From Neisseria polysaccharea ATCC 43768 (lineage in GTDB: Bacteria > Pseudomonadota > Gammaproteobacteria > Burkholderiales > Neisseriaceae): 64,000 bases of DNA. The notes below the pieces were generated by a model that searched no databases, was not told where the DNA came from, and was given only the letters and a program-made list of their open reading frames with translations. Position numbers and translations under genes: made by a program. The stretch spans positions 1 through 64,000 of the forward strand of contig ADBE01000037.1 of assembly GCA_000176735.1 (NCBI GenBank). The letters run 5' to 3'. Below, in pieces: positions 37,047 to 46,140 of this stretch. How positions within the stretch are numbered: position 1 is the first letter of the stretch; every line of letters begins with the position of its first letter.

Positions 37047-39158
37047 ATGCAGAAACCTACCCTCCGCCGCCTGCCGCTGCTGCTTGCCGCCGCTTTCGCC
37101 TCCGAATGGATTTATGCCGTCGATGCGGTGCAAGACGCGGAAAAAGTGCAGTTGGAAGAAGTCGTCGTCACCGGTGAACGCACCAACCGCAGCGGCTTTG
37201 AAACCGGCACGTCCAACCGCGTTTTCTCCACGCCGAACATCGACCGCAGCGGCCACAACCTTTCCGCAACCGACCTGCTCAAACAGACTGTGAACACGGT
37301 GGACTTGGGCGGCGGCAACGATTTGCCGACTGTGCGCGGCGTGGACGGCTCCGGCCCTGCCGTCGGTGCGGTGGCGTTTTTTGCGGGCACGCGGCCGCGC
37401 CTGAACCTGTCCATAGACGGCCGCTCCGCCACTTACAATGAATTTGCCTTCGGCACGCGGCCGCGCCTGAACCTGTCCATAGACGGCCGCTCCGCCACTT
37501 ACAATGAATTTGCCTTCGGCACGCAGTCGCTGTGGGACATGCAGCAAGTGGAAGTCTTGCGCGGGCCGCAAAGCCATGTGCGCGGGCAGAACGCGGTGGT
37601 GGGCGCAGTGGTGATGCGTTCCAAAGACCCGACCGACGAATGGGAAGGCGCGCTGCGCTTGGGTTTGGGCAACCAGAAAACGCGCAACATCGCCGGCGTA
37701 GTGTCCGGTCCGATTGTGAAAAACAACCTTGCCTTCCGCTTGAGCGCGGAGCGGCAGCAACGCGAAAGCTATGAGCCGTTCGTGTCCTATGAGCCGACCG
37801 GCAATCCGCGCCGCGTGGAAAACTCCAACGTGCGCTTCAAACTCCTGCTCACGCCCGAAAACCATCCCGATTTTTACAGCCGCCTGACGCTGAACCACAT
37901 CCGTTCGCGCGCGCCGCAAAACGAAATCATGGGCAACACCGCCAGCCGCCGTTTTTTAAAAGAAAAGCCCGTGTTCGTAACCGGCTCGACATCGGGCATC
38001 TGGGACGTATCGTGGCAGCTTAACGACTATCTGAAACTGGAAAACAAACTGGTTTACGGCCGCTACCACAACGAGCGGCTGCACCTGCCGATGACCGTCA
38101 GTCCGCAAGGCGTGCCCGCCGAACTCAAAGGCCGCGAACTGCAATGGGAGCCGGTACTGCATTTTTCCAACAAAGGCCGTCTGAAAGGCCTTGCCGGGCT
38201 GCACTACTTCCGCAGCAAACAAGATGAATGGGTGGACATCCGCAGCGTCGGCGGCCGCAACACCTTTGACGACCGCAACAGCGTGCGCGCCCTGTTTGCC
38301 GAAACCACATACAGCCTCAGCGAAAAATGGGACATCACGGCCGCCGCCCGCCTTGAAAAAGAAACGCACAAACGAAGCGGCGGCAGCGGCGCACTGCACC
38401 TTGATTTAGACAAAGGCCAGACCGTGTTCCTGCCAAAAATCGACATCGCCTTCAAACCCACCAACCAATGGGTCAGCGGCATCAAAGCCGCGCGCGGCTA
38501 TAACCCTGGCGGCGCAGGCATCACCTTCGGTCGCCCCGTCGTAACCTACACTTATAAACCCGAATATGTGAACAACTACGAGTGGTACACCCGCTGGCGC
38601 AGCGCAGACCGTCGCCTGCAACTCACCGGCAACCTGTTCCTGAACCACTACCGCGACATGCAGCTTCCCTTCTATCTCGGCACCAATTCCGTCATCATCC
38701 GAAACGCCAAAAAAGTCCACACCTACGGCGCAGAACTCGCCGCCGACTGGCAGGCGACCGACAGCCTGAAACTCACCACCGGACTGGGACTGCTCAACAC
38801 CAAAATCAAAAGCTATCCCGACAGCGGCATCGAAGGCAACAAACTCGGCCGCGCGCCCAAATACACCGCCAACATCGGCGTGAAATACCTGAACGACAAA
38901 GGCTGGGAAGCCGGCGGCGACGTGCGCTTCTACGGCGGCTACTACTCCGCCGCCGACAATGCCGAATCAGGCAAAATCGGCGCATACAACCAAGTCAACC
39001 TCTACACCGCCTACAACTTCAAACAAGGCCGCGTCTCGCTCTACGCCGACAACGTGTTCAACCGCCGCCGCCCCATATTCATTTCCAGCACCGACCGCCA
39101 AGACGCACTCTACCAACGCCCCAGAAGCGTAGGCGTGAGCGCGGAATGGAAGTTTTAA
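37047..39158 (+). CDS. TonB-dependent outer-membrane receptor with duplicated plug segment
   Basis: 703-residue receptor. The signal peptide MQKPTLRRLPLLLAAAFASE ends near IYA, and EEVVVTGER is a TonB-box-like start. The plug spans ~45-175, with LLKQTVNTVDLGGGNDLPTV and VEVLRGPQSHVRGQNAVVGA. A 22-strand barrel ends in ...GVSAEWKF with the usual C-terminal Phe. Residues ~114-157 hold a perfect tandem 22-residue duplication (GTRPRLNLSIDGRSATYNEF AF, twice). The ligand is unknown; a siderophore or metal complex is plausible. It is shorter than calprotectin receptor TdfH/CbpA (about 920 residues), so I do not equate them. A DUS lies 10 bp upstream. Confidence 0.9.
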   Translation: MQKPTLRRLPLLLAAAFASEWIYAVDAVQDAEKVQLEEVVVTGERTNRSGFETGTSNRVFSTPNIDRSGHNLSATDLLKQTVNTVDLGGGNDLPTVRGVDGSGPAVGAVAFFAGTRPRLNLSIDGRSATYNEFAFGTRPRLNLSIDGRSATYNEFAFGTQSLWDMQQVEVLRGPQSHVRGQNAVVGAVVMRSKDPTDEWEGALRLGLGNQKTRNIAGVVSGPIVKNNLAFRLSAERQQRESYEPFVSYEPTGNPRRVENSNVRFKLLLTPENHPDFYSRLTLNHIRSRAPQNEIMGNTASRRFLKEKPVFVTGSTSGIWDVSWQLNDYLKLENKLVYGRYHNERLHLPMTVSPQGVPAELKGRELQWEPVLHFSNKGRLKGLAGLHYFRSKQDEWVDIRSVGGRNTFDDRNSVRALFAETTYSLSEKWDITAAARLEKETHKRSGGSGALHLDLDKGQTVFLPKIDIAFKPTNQWVSGIKAARGYNPGGAGITFGRPVVTYTYKPEYVNNYEWYTRWRSADRRLQLTGNLFLNHYRDMQLPFYLGTNSVIIRNAKKVHTYGAELAADWQATDSLKLTTGLGLLNTKIKSYPDSGIEGNKLGRAPKYTANIGVKYLNDKGWEAGGDVRFYGGYYSAADNAESGKIGAYNQVNLYTAYNFKQGRVSLYADNVFNRRRPIFISSTDRQDALYQRPRSVGVSAEWKF
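37386..37517 (+). repeat. 66-bp perfect tandem duplication inside the TonB receptor
   Basis: The unit starting GGCACGCGGCCGCGCC and ending TTGCCTTC occurs at 37386-37451 and again at 37452-37517 without a mismatch. A third partial start (GGCACGC) follows at 37518. It adds 22 residues in frame to the plug domain. Confidence 0.97.
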
Positions 39159-39254
39159 ATGAAGCTGAAATGATAGAGGCAGTCTGAAAAAACATAGGTC
39201 GGACATTTATGCCCGACCTACCGTTTATTCCTCCAAAACACCCAAAGGAATCCC

Positions 39255-39653
39255 ATGCACTACTTCACCCCCGCCAAAACCCTGCCCGAAGGCACCATCT
39301 ACCTGACCGACCTGACCCACGTCGCTGACTTCGCCGACTGGCTGGCCGAATTCGAAACCCTGTTAAACCAAAACCCCCGCTTCACCACCGTCTGCACCCC
39401 AATGCGGCGGCAGGTAAGCGATGAACAACGCATTGCCGACCGCAAAACTTACATCGAATGGATAAAGGCACATCGGCCGCAACTGTCCGAACGCTGCGCC
39501 GCCATGCTCCTTATCGAACCCGACGCGGCGCAACTGGCGTTCTTCCGCGAACAATCGTCCAAACTCGGCCTCGCGCTGGGCGTGAACTACATCGTAGAAG
39601 CAGATGAAACAACTGCCCTGCTTCGCGCAGAAGAAGCGTTGAAGGCCGTCTGA
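39255..39653 (+). CDS. Conserved hypothetical protein in the TonB receptor cassette
   Basis: 132 residues, soluble, no signal peptide. It begins MHYFTPAKTLPEGTIYLTDL and contains RIADRKTYIEWIKAHRPQLS and LALGVNYIVEADETTALLRA. An alpha/beta fold is likely. I do not recognise the family. It lies 96 bp after the receptor and 100 bp before the MFS gene on the same strand, so it probably belongs to their transcript. It has no helix-turn-helix, metal motif or haem-binding His pattern that I can point to. Confidence 0.75.
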   Translation: MHYFTPAKTLPEGTIYLTDLTHVADFADWLAEFETLLNQNPRFTTVCTPMRRQVSDEQRIADRKTYIEWIKAHRPQLSERCAAMLLIEPDAAQLAFFREQSSKLGLALGVNYIVEADETTALLRAEEALKAV

Positions 39654-39753
39654 AAAGATACTAAACCTATTTAAATACAAATCAAGTATTGCCACCCAAT
39701 ATGTTCAGACAGCCTTGTCCCTTTATTTGCCTCATCTTCAAAAGAATCATGTG

Positions 39754-40977
39754 ATGTCCGACAATCAGACTTCCCCAAACTCACGCGACTGGCTGCTGCT
39801 TATCGGCGGCAGCACTTACAAATTCACGCTAACCGGTTTTTATCTGGTCGCGCTGGTCGCTATTTTGAAAAATCACAGTTACAGCCTGAACCAACTGAGC
39901 TGGATACATTTAATCGGCGGTATCGAAGCGGCGAAGGTATTGTTTGCCGCGCTGATGGAGCGGCGGCCGGCAGGGCGGTTCGGTCGGTTTCGCGGCTGGC
40001 TGCTGGCGGCGACGCTGGGGCTTTCGGCAGTGTTCGGGCTGATGGCCTGTACCGACATAACGCAGAACTTCGCGCTGCTTTTGACCTGCTGCGTACTGCT
40101 CTCGGCGATGTCGGCGGTGTACGGCTGCGCGATGCTGGGTTTGTCGTGCATCGTCCTGCCGCACCGCGAACGCGGTTTCGGCGGCGTGATTCAGACGATG
40201 GCGGCGCGCGGCGGTAAGATGATCGGCGGCGCACTGGTGTTGTGGCTGTATCAGGAATACGGACAGACGGCGGCAGCGGGCTTTATGCTTACGTTCAGCC
40301 TGCTGATGTTGCTGCAACTCTTGTACTACCGCGAGCCGGAAAGTCCGACTGCGCAAGGCAGTTGGACGGCGTTGGCAGCGCGGCTGGTTTCTTTTTGGCA
40401 GCAACCTGAAACAGGCTGGCGGTGGCTGGTTTTGCTGTTTGCCGTTGCCGCACCTTATGCGTTTATGGCGGCAACTTTTGTACCCAAACTGGCGGATTTG
40501 GGCTTCACTCCGAAACAGACGGGCGGGATTCTGGCGGTGGGCATTCCTGTTGCCTGCCTGATTGTGACGCCGCTGTCGGGCTGGTTTTCGCGCAATTATC
40601 CACGCCGCAAACTCGTGTTCTTGCTCTACGTGCTGCAACTGCCGCTTTTGGCGTCCATGACCGCCATCGATACGCTCGCACGTGTCCACCCTTGGCTGCC
40701 GCCCGCGCAAATCATCGCCCTGAGCCTGAGCTACACGCTGCTGCTGCCGGTGATACTGGCGTTGGTGATGGACAAATCCGACCATGCCACCGCCGTACTC
40801 GACAGCAGCCTGCAATTTTCCGTGGTATTGCTTAGTAGCTATATATCCGGATTTGCTGCACTCAAGATAGCCGTCATATTGGGTTATGGAAGAGTTTATT
40901 GGATGGGGGTAGTGCTTGCTGTATGTGTTGGTGCCATTCTTTATGCATGCAGGGGGATTTATTCGAATACTCTGTAA
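39754..40977 (+). CDS. MFS transporter in the TonB receptor cassette
   Basis: 407 residues with about 12 membrane segments (LTGFYLVALVAILKNHSY; WLLAATLGLSAVFGLMACTD; FMLTFSLLMLLQLLYY). The motif FSRNYPRRKLVFLLY after the seventh helix fits the MFS loop 8-9. Together with the TonB receptor upstream it could move an imported iron or metal complex across the inner membrane, or export a compound; direction cannot be told. I start at ATG 39754 with the frame open from 39715. The 3' end shows a shift to lower GC after about 40830. Confidence 0.82.
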   Translation: MSDNQTSPNSRDWLLLIGGSTYKFTLTGFYLVALVAILKNHSYSLNQLSWIHLIGGIEAAKVLFAALMERRPAGRFGRFRGWLLAATLGLSAVFGLMACTDITQNFALLLTCCVLLSAMSAVYGCAMLGLSCIVLPHRERGFGGVIQTMAARGGKMIGGALVLWLYQEYGQTAAAGFMLTFSLLMLLQLLYYREPESPTAQGSWTALAARLVSFWQQPETGWRWLVLLFAVAAPYAFMAATFVPKLADLGFTPKQTGGILAVGIPVACLIVTPLSGWFSRNYPRRKLVFLLYVLQLPLLASMTAIDTLARVHPWLPPAQIIALSLSYTLLLPVILALVMDKSDHATAVLDSSLQFSVVLLSSYISGFAALKIAVILGYGRVYWMGVVLAVCVGAILYACRGIYSNTL

Positions 40978-41070
40978 CGGTTCTTGAATTTCAAGTAAAA
41001 AATAGTAATAATAAGCCCTTTTCCAGCAAACCATGCTGCCCGACCAACCCTACACAAGAAAGCACGAAAC

Positions 41071-42288
41071 ATGGCGTTAATCGTACATAAATACGGCGGC
41101 ACATCCGTAGGCTCGCCCGAACGCATTAAAAACGTAGCCAAACGTGTCGCTAAAGCCCGCGCCGAAGGACACGATATCGTTGTTGTCGTATCCGCGATGA
41201 GCGGCGAAACCAACCGCCTGGTTGCGCTGGCGCACGAAATGCAGGAGCACCCCGATCCGCGCGAATTGGACGTTGTCCTCTCCACCGGCGAACAGGTTAC
41301 CATCGGCCTTTTGGCAATGGCGTTGAAAGACATCGGCGTGGAAGCCAAAAGCTACACCGGCTGGCAGGTCGCCCTAAAAACCGATACCGCCCACACTAAA
41401 GCCCGCATCGAAAGCATTGATGACGAAAAAATGCGTGCCGACCTTGCCGCCGGCAAAGTCGTCATCGTCGCCGGCTTCCAAGGCATCAGCAGCGAAGGCG
41501 ATATTTCCACGCTCGGACGCGGCGGTTCCGACACTTCCGCCGTTGCGCTCGCCGCAGCCCTCAAAGCGGACGAATGCCAAATCTATACCGATGTAGACGG
41601 CGTTTACACCACCGACCCCCGCGTCGTACCCGAAGCGCGCCGCATGGATACGGTTACATTTGAAGAAATGATTGAACTGGCTAGCCTCGGTTCGAAAGTT
41701 TTGCAAATCCGTTCAGTAGAATTCGCCGGAAAATACAAAGTGCGCCTGCGCGTACTGAGCAGCCTGCAAGACGGCGGCAACGGCACCTTAATTACCTTTG
41801 AAGAGGACGACAACATGGAAAGAGCTGCCGTAACCGGTATCGCATTCGACAAAAACCAAGCCCGCATCAACGTGCGCGGTGTGCCCGATAAGCCCGGCGT
41901 TGCCTATCAGATTTTGGGCGCGGTCGCCGATGCCAACATCGAAGTCGATATGATTATCCAAAATGTCGGCAGCGAAGGCACAACCGATTTTTCTTTCACC
42001 GTACCGCGCGGCGATTACAAACAGACTTTGGAAATCCTGTCGGAACGTCAAGACAGTATCGGCGCAGCTTCTATCGACGGCGACGACACCGTGTGCAAAG
42101 TCTCCGCAGTCGGTTTGGGTATGCGTTCGCACGTCGGCGTAGCCGCCAAAATCTTCCGTACCCTTGCAGAAGAAGGCATCAACATCCAAATGATTTCAAC
42201 TTCTGAAATCAAAGTTTCCGTATTGATTGATGAAAAATATATGGAACTGGCAACCAGGGTATTGCATAAAGCCTTTGATTTGGGCTGA
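41071..42288 (+). CDS. lysC: Aspartokinase
   Basis: 405-residue kinase making aspartyl phosphate, the first step toward Lys, Thr, Met and diaminopimelate. The kinase domain starts ALIVHKYGGTSVGSPERIKN and includes VVVSAMSGETNRLVALA, GFQGISSEGDISTLGRGGSD and YTDVDGVYTTDPRVVPEARR. Two ACT domains (~265-340 and 345-405) carry feedback control: RGVPDKPGVAYQILGAVAD and VGLGMRSHVGVAAKIFRTLA. Length is typical of the single-function alpha-type enzyme. An internal start for a beta subunit (as in Bacillus and Corynebacterium) is possible at ATG 41815 but not shown. Confidence 0.96.
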   Translation: MALIVHKYGGTSVGSPERIKNVAKRVAKARAEGHDIVVVVSAMSGETNRLVALAHEMQEHPDPRELDVVLSTGEQVTIGLLAMALKDIGVEAKSYTGWQVALKTDTAHTKARIESIDDEKMRADLAAGKVVIVAGFQGISSEGDISTLGRGGSDTSAVALAAALKADECQIYTDVDGVYTTDPRVVPEARRMDTVTFEEMIELASLGSKVLQIRSVEFAGKYKVRLRVLSSLQDGGNGTLITFEEDDNMERAAVTGIAFDKNQARINVRGVPDKPGVAYQILGAVADANIEVDMIIQNVGSEGTTDFSFTVPRGDYKQTLEILSERQDSIGAASIDGDDTVCKVSAVGLGMRSHVGVAAKIFRTLAEEGINIQMISTSEIKVSVLIDEKYMELATRVLHKAFDLG

Positions 42289-42313
42289 TTGCCTGAGTCG
42301 GTGTCTAATTAGC

Positions 42314-42346
42314 AACGGCACAGCCTTTATCGGGCTGTGCCGTTTT
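42314..42346 (+). terminator. Rho-independent terminator of lysC
   Basis: AACGGCACAGCC pairs with GGCTGTGCCGTT and leads into TTGT. A second hairpin, the uptake-sequence palindrome at 42351-42372, follows at once. Confidence 0.85.
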
Positions 42347-42350
42347 GTCT

Positions 42351-42372
42351 GCCGTCTGAACGTTCAGACGGC
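42351..42372. terminator. Perfect 22-bp uptake-sequence palindrome after lysC
   Basis: GCCGTCTGAACGTTCAGACG plus GC is a perfect palindrome with no loop spacing, followed by ATATTTTT. It backs up the lysC terminator. The rest of the 273-bp gap to rluE (42373-42561) has no gene I can support. Confidence 0.75.
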
Positions 42373-42561
42373 ATATTTTTAATCCTCTCGACGGAGAAAA
42401 CCATTTCTGCTTTTAAAATTTGTAGCTCATCATGATTAAAGATGTTTCAATCGATAAGAAATTTGAGGCCGTCTTAGATAATTAGAATAAGCCCTTGCTT
42501 TACTAATTGTTTTAAGCGTTAAGCGGCAGGTTCAAAAGGATAATGGCAGGGCAGTGCGGCT

Positions 42562-43122
42562 TTATGGCTTAAACGGAGCGTATATCCATTCCCCGGGTTT
42601 TAAATCTAAATCAAACAGTTTCAGTCTGCCGCTTGCCACTCTGACCAGACGCAGGCAGGGGTAGCCGGCCTTGGCGGTCATGCGTCTGACTTGGCGGTTT
42701 TTGCCCTCGGAAATGGTAATTTCAATCCAAAAATCGGGAACGGTCTTGCGGACGCGTATCGGTGGGATGCGTTCCCATAACGAATCTGCTTCTCCGTGTT
42801 CCAAGAGGCGGACGCTTGCCGGACGGGTAACGAAATCGCCTAAGTCTATCCCTTTTCTTAAACTTTCCAACCGGGTTTCGTCGGGTACGCCCTCCAGTTG
42901 CGCCCAGTAGGTTTTGGGGTGTTTGAATTTGGGGTCGGTAATTTGTGCCTGAAGTCTGCCGTCGTCGGTCAGCAGAAGCAGCCCCTCGCTGTCGGTGTCG
43001 AGCCGTCCGGCGGGGTAGAAGCCGGGAAGATTGATAAAGTCTTTGAGGCTTTTGTGTTTTTCGTGCGGTGAAAATTGGCAGATAACGCCATAGGGTTTAT
43101 TGAAGATGATGAGGTTTTTCAT
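42562..43122 (-). CDS. rluE: 23S rRNA pseudouridine(2457) synthase RluE
   Basis: 186-residue RsuA-family pseudouridine synthase without the N-terminal S4 domain, as in RluE. IIFNKPYGVICQFSPHEKHK starts the catalytic domain, and FYPAGRLDTDSEGLLLLTDD carries the catalytic Asp (~residue 42). FWIEITISEGKNRQVRRMTA is the conserved GKNRQVRRM motif. It modifies U2457 (E. coli numbering) of 23S rRNA. The gene is convergent with lysC and stands alone. Confidence 0.93.
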   Translation of the reverse strand: MKNLIIFNKPYGVICQFSPHEKHKSLKDFINLPGFYPAGRLDTDSEGLLLLTDDGRLQAQITDPKFKHPKTYWAQLEGVPDETRLESLRKGIDLGDFVTRPASVRLLEHGEADSLWERIPPIRVRKTVPDFWIEITISEGKNRQVRRMTAKAGYPCLRLVRVASGRLKLFDLDLKPGEWIYAPFKP

Positions 43123-43314
43123 GGTTTGTTTACCGGCATTTCATTAAAGGTTGCAAATCCGCCTTTCGGGGCGGCGGCAACAGAGGGGCGGAAAGGGGCA
43201 ACACACTGACTGTGCCGTATGGTTATTTTTGTGCGGAGAAAACACGGTTTGCCGACGGACGAACCTGCCCGATATGGCGGCCGTTTGGCTTGTGGGGCGG
43301 GATTTCAGCATAAA

Positions 43315-43344
43315 ATGCCGTCTGAAGTGGCGTTCAGACGGCAT
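43315..43344. terminator. Inverted uptake-sequence terminator after ybdD
   Basis: ATGCCGTCTGAAGT faces CGTTCAGACGGCAT, located 16 nt after the end of the minus-strand ybdD-type gene. Confidence 0.75.
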
Positions 43345-43359
43345 TTGTTTCAAGCAGGT

Positions 43360-43554
43360 TTAACAGCAGCGTCCGCCGTTTGCGCCGCAGCGGCGCTTGC
43401 GGCAGTAGTCTTGAAATTGCAGCTTGGTCATCACGGGGGCGTTGGGATTATGTTTGCGCTGCTGTGCAACGTAGTTTTCATAATCGGGTACGCCTGCCAT
43501 GAGGTTGGCGGTCAGTTTGGCGGTTTCCCACCAAGACGCGAGCTTATGCTTCAC
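43360..43554 (-). CDS. YbdD/YjiX family small protein paired with CstA
   Basis: 64 residues starting with GTG. The pattern LASWWETAKLTANLMAGVPD, then YENYVAQQRKHNPNAPVMTK and FQDYCRKRRCG is the YbdD/YjiX (DUF466) family, which is nearly always encoded directly after CstA-type peptide/pyruvate carriers. The GTG at 43554 overlaps the cstA stop by 11 bp, giving translational coupling. Its role is unknown, but it probably acts with CstA. Confidence 0.85.
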   Translation of the reverse strand: MKHKLASWWETAKLTANLMAGVPDYENYVAQQRKHNPNAPVMTKLQFQDYCRKRRCGANGGRCC

Positions 43555-45625
43555 CTTGTGCCTCCGGTTGTTTGCCGTCGCGGTACACTGCCGGGATTTC
43601 TTTGGCGGTCGGCCAGCCGACTTTGCGTGCTTTGAGGGCGGTACGCAAACCGTACGCGGCGACAATCACGACAACCGACAAGAAGAGGATGGTCAGACCG
43701 GCATTAATCTTGTCGTTGAAGATGATTTGCGCCATTTCGCCGATGTCTTTAGCGGGCGCAAGGACTTCGTTTTTAGCCAATGCGTCGCTGTATTTGCCGG
43801 CGTGGGCAAGGAAGCTGACGCGCGGGTCGCTGTGGAACAGTTTTTGCAGGCCGGCGTAGCAGGTTACGAACAGTACGCCGACGGCGGGAACGAGTGCCAC
43901 CCAGACATAACGGTCGCGTTTCATCTTAATCAGCACCACGGCACACATAATCAAGGCCACGCCCGCCAGCATTTGGTTGGCGATGCCGAACAAAGGCCAG
44001 AGCGAGTTAATGCCGCCCAGCGGGTCGGTTACGCCGGTGTAGAGGAAGTAGCCCCACAATGCCACGGCGAAGAAGGTCGCAATCAGGTTGGCGGGGATGG
44101 AGTCGGTGTTGCCGAAAGGTTTGTAGAAGATGCTGCCTAAGTCTTGAATCATAAAACGTGCGACGCGGGTACCTGCATCGACGGCGGTCAGGATGAACAA
44201 GGCTTCAAACAACAGGGCGAAGTGATACCAGAACGCCATCATCGCCTCGCCCGGAATCAGACGGCTCATAATGTGTGCCATACCGACTGCGAGGGTAGGC
44301 GCACCGCCTGCACGGGAAAGGATGGTGTTTTCGCCGACTTCTTTAGCGGTATGCAACAGGGTTGCGGCATCGACAGGGAATTGCAGCTTGGTGGTAATCA
44401 CTTCGGCGGCAGTGTTGGCATCCGTACCGATTAGCGCGGCGGGGCTGTTCATCGCAAAGTACACGCCGGGATCGAGCGAGGCGGCGGCGGCAAGTGCCAT
44501 AATCGCCACGAAACTTTCCATCAACATACCGCCGTAACCGATCATACGGACGTGGGTTTCGTTTTCCAGCATTTTCGGCGTGGTGCCGGAGGAAATCAGC
44601 GCGTGGAAGCCCGAAACCGCACCGCAGGCGATGGTAATGAACAAGAACGGGAACAATGCGCCTGAGAATACCGGACCCGAACCGTCGATAAAGTGGGTTA
44701 CGGCAGGCATTTGCAAAGCGGGATTGACGATGACGATGCCCAAAGCCAAGGCCGCAATCGTACCGATTTTCAGGAAGGTGGAGAGATAGTCGCGCGGAGT
44801 GAGCAGCAACCATACGGGCAATACGGAGGCGACAAAGCCGTAAATCATAATCGCCCAAGTGAGCTGGATACCGTCAAGGTCGAACCAATGTCCGATGGAA
44901 CTTTTCGCCACATCTTCGCCGTAAATTACCGCCAGCATCAGCAAAATAAAGCCGACGATGGAAATCTCGCCGATTTTGCCCGGACGGATATAGCGCGTGT
45001 AAATACCCATAAACAGGGCAATCGGCATCGTTGCGGCAATGGTGAACGTACCCCAAGGGCTGTGAACCAATGCTTTTACGACAATCAACGCCAACACCGC
45101 CATAATGATGACCATAATCATCAAAATACCGATGGAGGCAATCACGCCGGGGACAGTGCCGAGTTCCTGTTTCACAATATCGCCCAAAGACTTACCGTCG
45201 CGGCGCATAGAGACGAACAAGACCATCATATCCTGTACCGCACCGGCAAATACCACGCCGAAGATAATCCACAAAGTACCGGGCAGGTAACCCATTTGCG
45301 CTGCTAAAACCGGACCGACCAAAGGGCCCGCGCCCGCAATCGCGGCAAAGTGGTGTCCGAACAATACACCTTTGTGCGTCGGAACGTAGTCCAAGCCGTC
45401 GTTGTGGCGTTCTGCCGGAGTCAGGCGGTTAGGATCGAGCCGCATTACGCGGTTGGCGATGTAGAGGCTGTAAAAACGGTAGGCGATGCAGTAAACGGAT
45501 ATGGCGGCGGTAACCATCCATACCGCGCTGACCTGTTCGCCTCGGCTGAGGGCCAGAGTGGTAAAGGATGCTAAGCCGACCAGTACCACTATGCCCCAAA
45601 TGAGGAAGGTTTTGAGTGATTTCAT
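43544..45625 (-). CDS. cstA: Carbon starvation protein A (peptide/pyruvate transporter)
   Basis: 693-residue inner-membrane protein with many hydrophobic segments. Family motifs are LDYVPTHKGVLFGHHFAAIA, GPLVGPVLAAQMGYLPGTLW, VSMRRDGKSLGDIVKQELGT and ISSGTTPKMLENETHVRMIG, with WPLFGIANQMLAGVALIMCA near the end. CstA proteins import peptides or, in the BtsT/YjiY group, pyruvate; the sequence does not decide which. It overlaps the downstream ybdD-type gene. The 515-bp upstream gap holds a REP2-like repeat, and lies opposite the sliC promoter. Confidence 0.93.
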   Translation of the reverse strand: MKSLKTFLIWGIVVLVGLASFTTLALSRGEQVSAVWMVTAAISVYCIAYRFYSLYIANRVMRLDPNRLTPAERHNDGLDYVPTHKGVLFGHHFAAIAGAGPLVGPVLAAQMGYLPGTLWIIFGVVFAGAVQDMMVLFVSMRRDGKSLGDIVKQELGTVPGVIASIGILMIMVIIMAVLALIVVKALVHSPWGTFTIAATMPIALFMGIYTRYIRPGKIGEISIVGFILLMLAVIYGEDVAKSSIGHWFDLDGIQLTWAIMIYGFVASVLPVWLLLTPRDYLSTFLKIGTIAALALGIVIVNPALQMPAVTHFIDGSGPVFSGALFPFLFITIACGAVSGFHALISSGTTPKMLENETHVRMIGYGGMLMESFVAIMALAAAASLDPGVYFAMNSPAALIGTDANTAAEVITTKLQFPVDAATLLHTAKEVGENTILSRAGGAPTLAVGMAHIMSRLIPGEAMMAFWYHFALLFEALFILTAVDAGTRVARFMIQDLGSIFYKPFGNTDSIPANLIATFFAVALWGYFLYTGVTDPLGGINSLWPLFGIANQMLAGVALIMCAVVLIKMKRDRYVWVALVPAVGVLFVTCYAGLQKLFHSDPRVSFLAHAGKYSDALAKNEVLAPAKDIGEMAQIIFNDKINAGLTILFLSVVVIVAAYGLRTALKARKVGWPTAKEIPAVYRDGKQPEAQGEA

Positions 45626-45976
45626 CGAATAAATCCTTATCTCACACTGTCGGAATATGCCTGAACGGCGGGAAACGGCCGACCGCCTACCGACACGGGC
45701 ACAAACCGGAGTCTGAATGATTGACGAAGTATGAAACAGTGCGCTTGTCGGGATTTGTGCCTTATGCCCGCATTAAACAGTGCAGGAATGTACGCGCACA
45801 AAACGTTAAACGCCGAATAGGATTTTAACGCAAATTAGCACACTGATAGCGGTTTTTACTTGGAATTTGGAAAAAATTTACATTCCTCCGGGCGGACAGG
45901 GAGGTTCAGACGGCATAGTCAGGCAAAAGGCGGTGCCGGAATACGGGAAAGGGGCGCGCAATCCGGATTGTCGATT

Positions 45977-46115
45977 CATCGTGTTTCCTTTTCGGTTGAA
46001 CCTCCGCCCTTTGGGGCAGTAGAATCAGACTTTATTTGGGAGGGGCGCAACCCCTTCCAAATCAGGACGGCACATAGGGCGGTGCTTTAATGTGTCGTCC
46101 TGTGTGTTGAAACAT
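45977..46115. repeat. REP2-like dispersed repeat, copy 4 (full length)
   Basis: This copy matches 26523-26673 over nearly its whole length. Its right end (GTCGTCCTGTGTGTTGAAAC) lies 26 bp before the sliC start codon. Its left end carries, on the minus strand, the same AAGGAAACACG + ATG as copy 3, but here it opens only a short frame of about 35 codons. The rest of the 45626-46140 gap shows one uptake core at 45906-45915 and no gene. Confidence 0.7.
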
Positions 46116-46140
46116 ATTTTCTTTTTATTGGGGAACTTTT

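Noticed and set aside
37047-39158. Identity with the calprotectin receptor TdfH/CbpA, and a Zur box upstream
   Set aside because: The protein is about 700 residues, while TdfH/CbpA is about 920 and starts differently. I saw no convincing Zur-type palindrome in 36756-37046.
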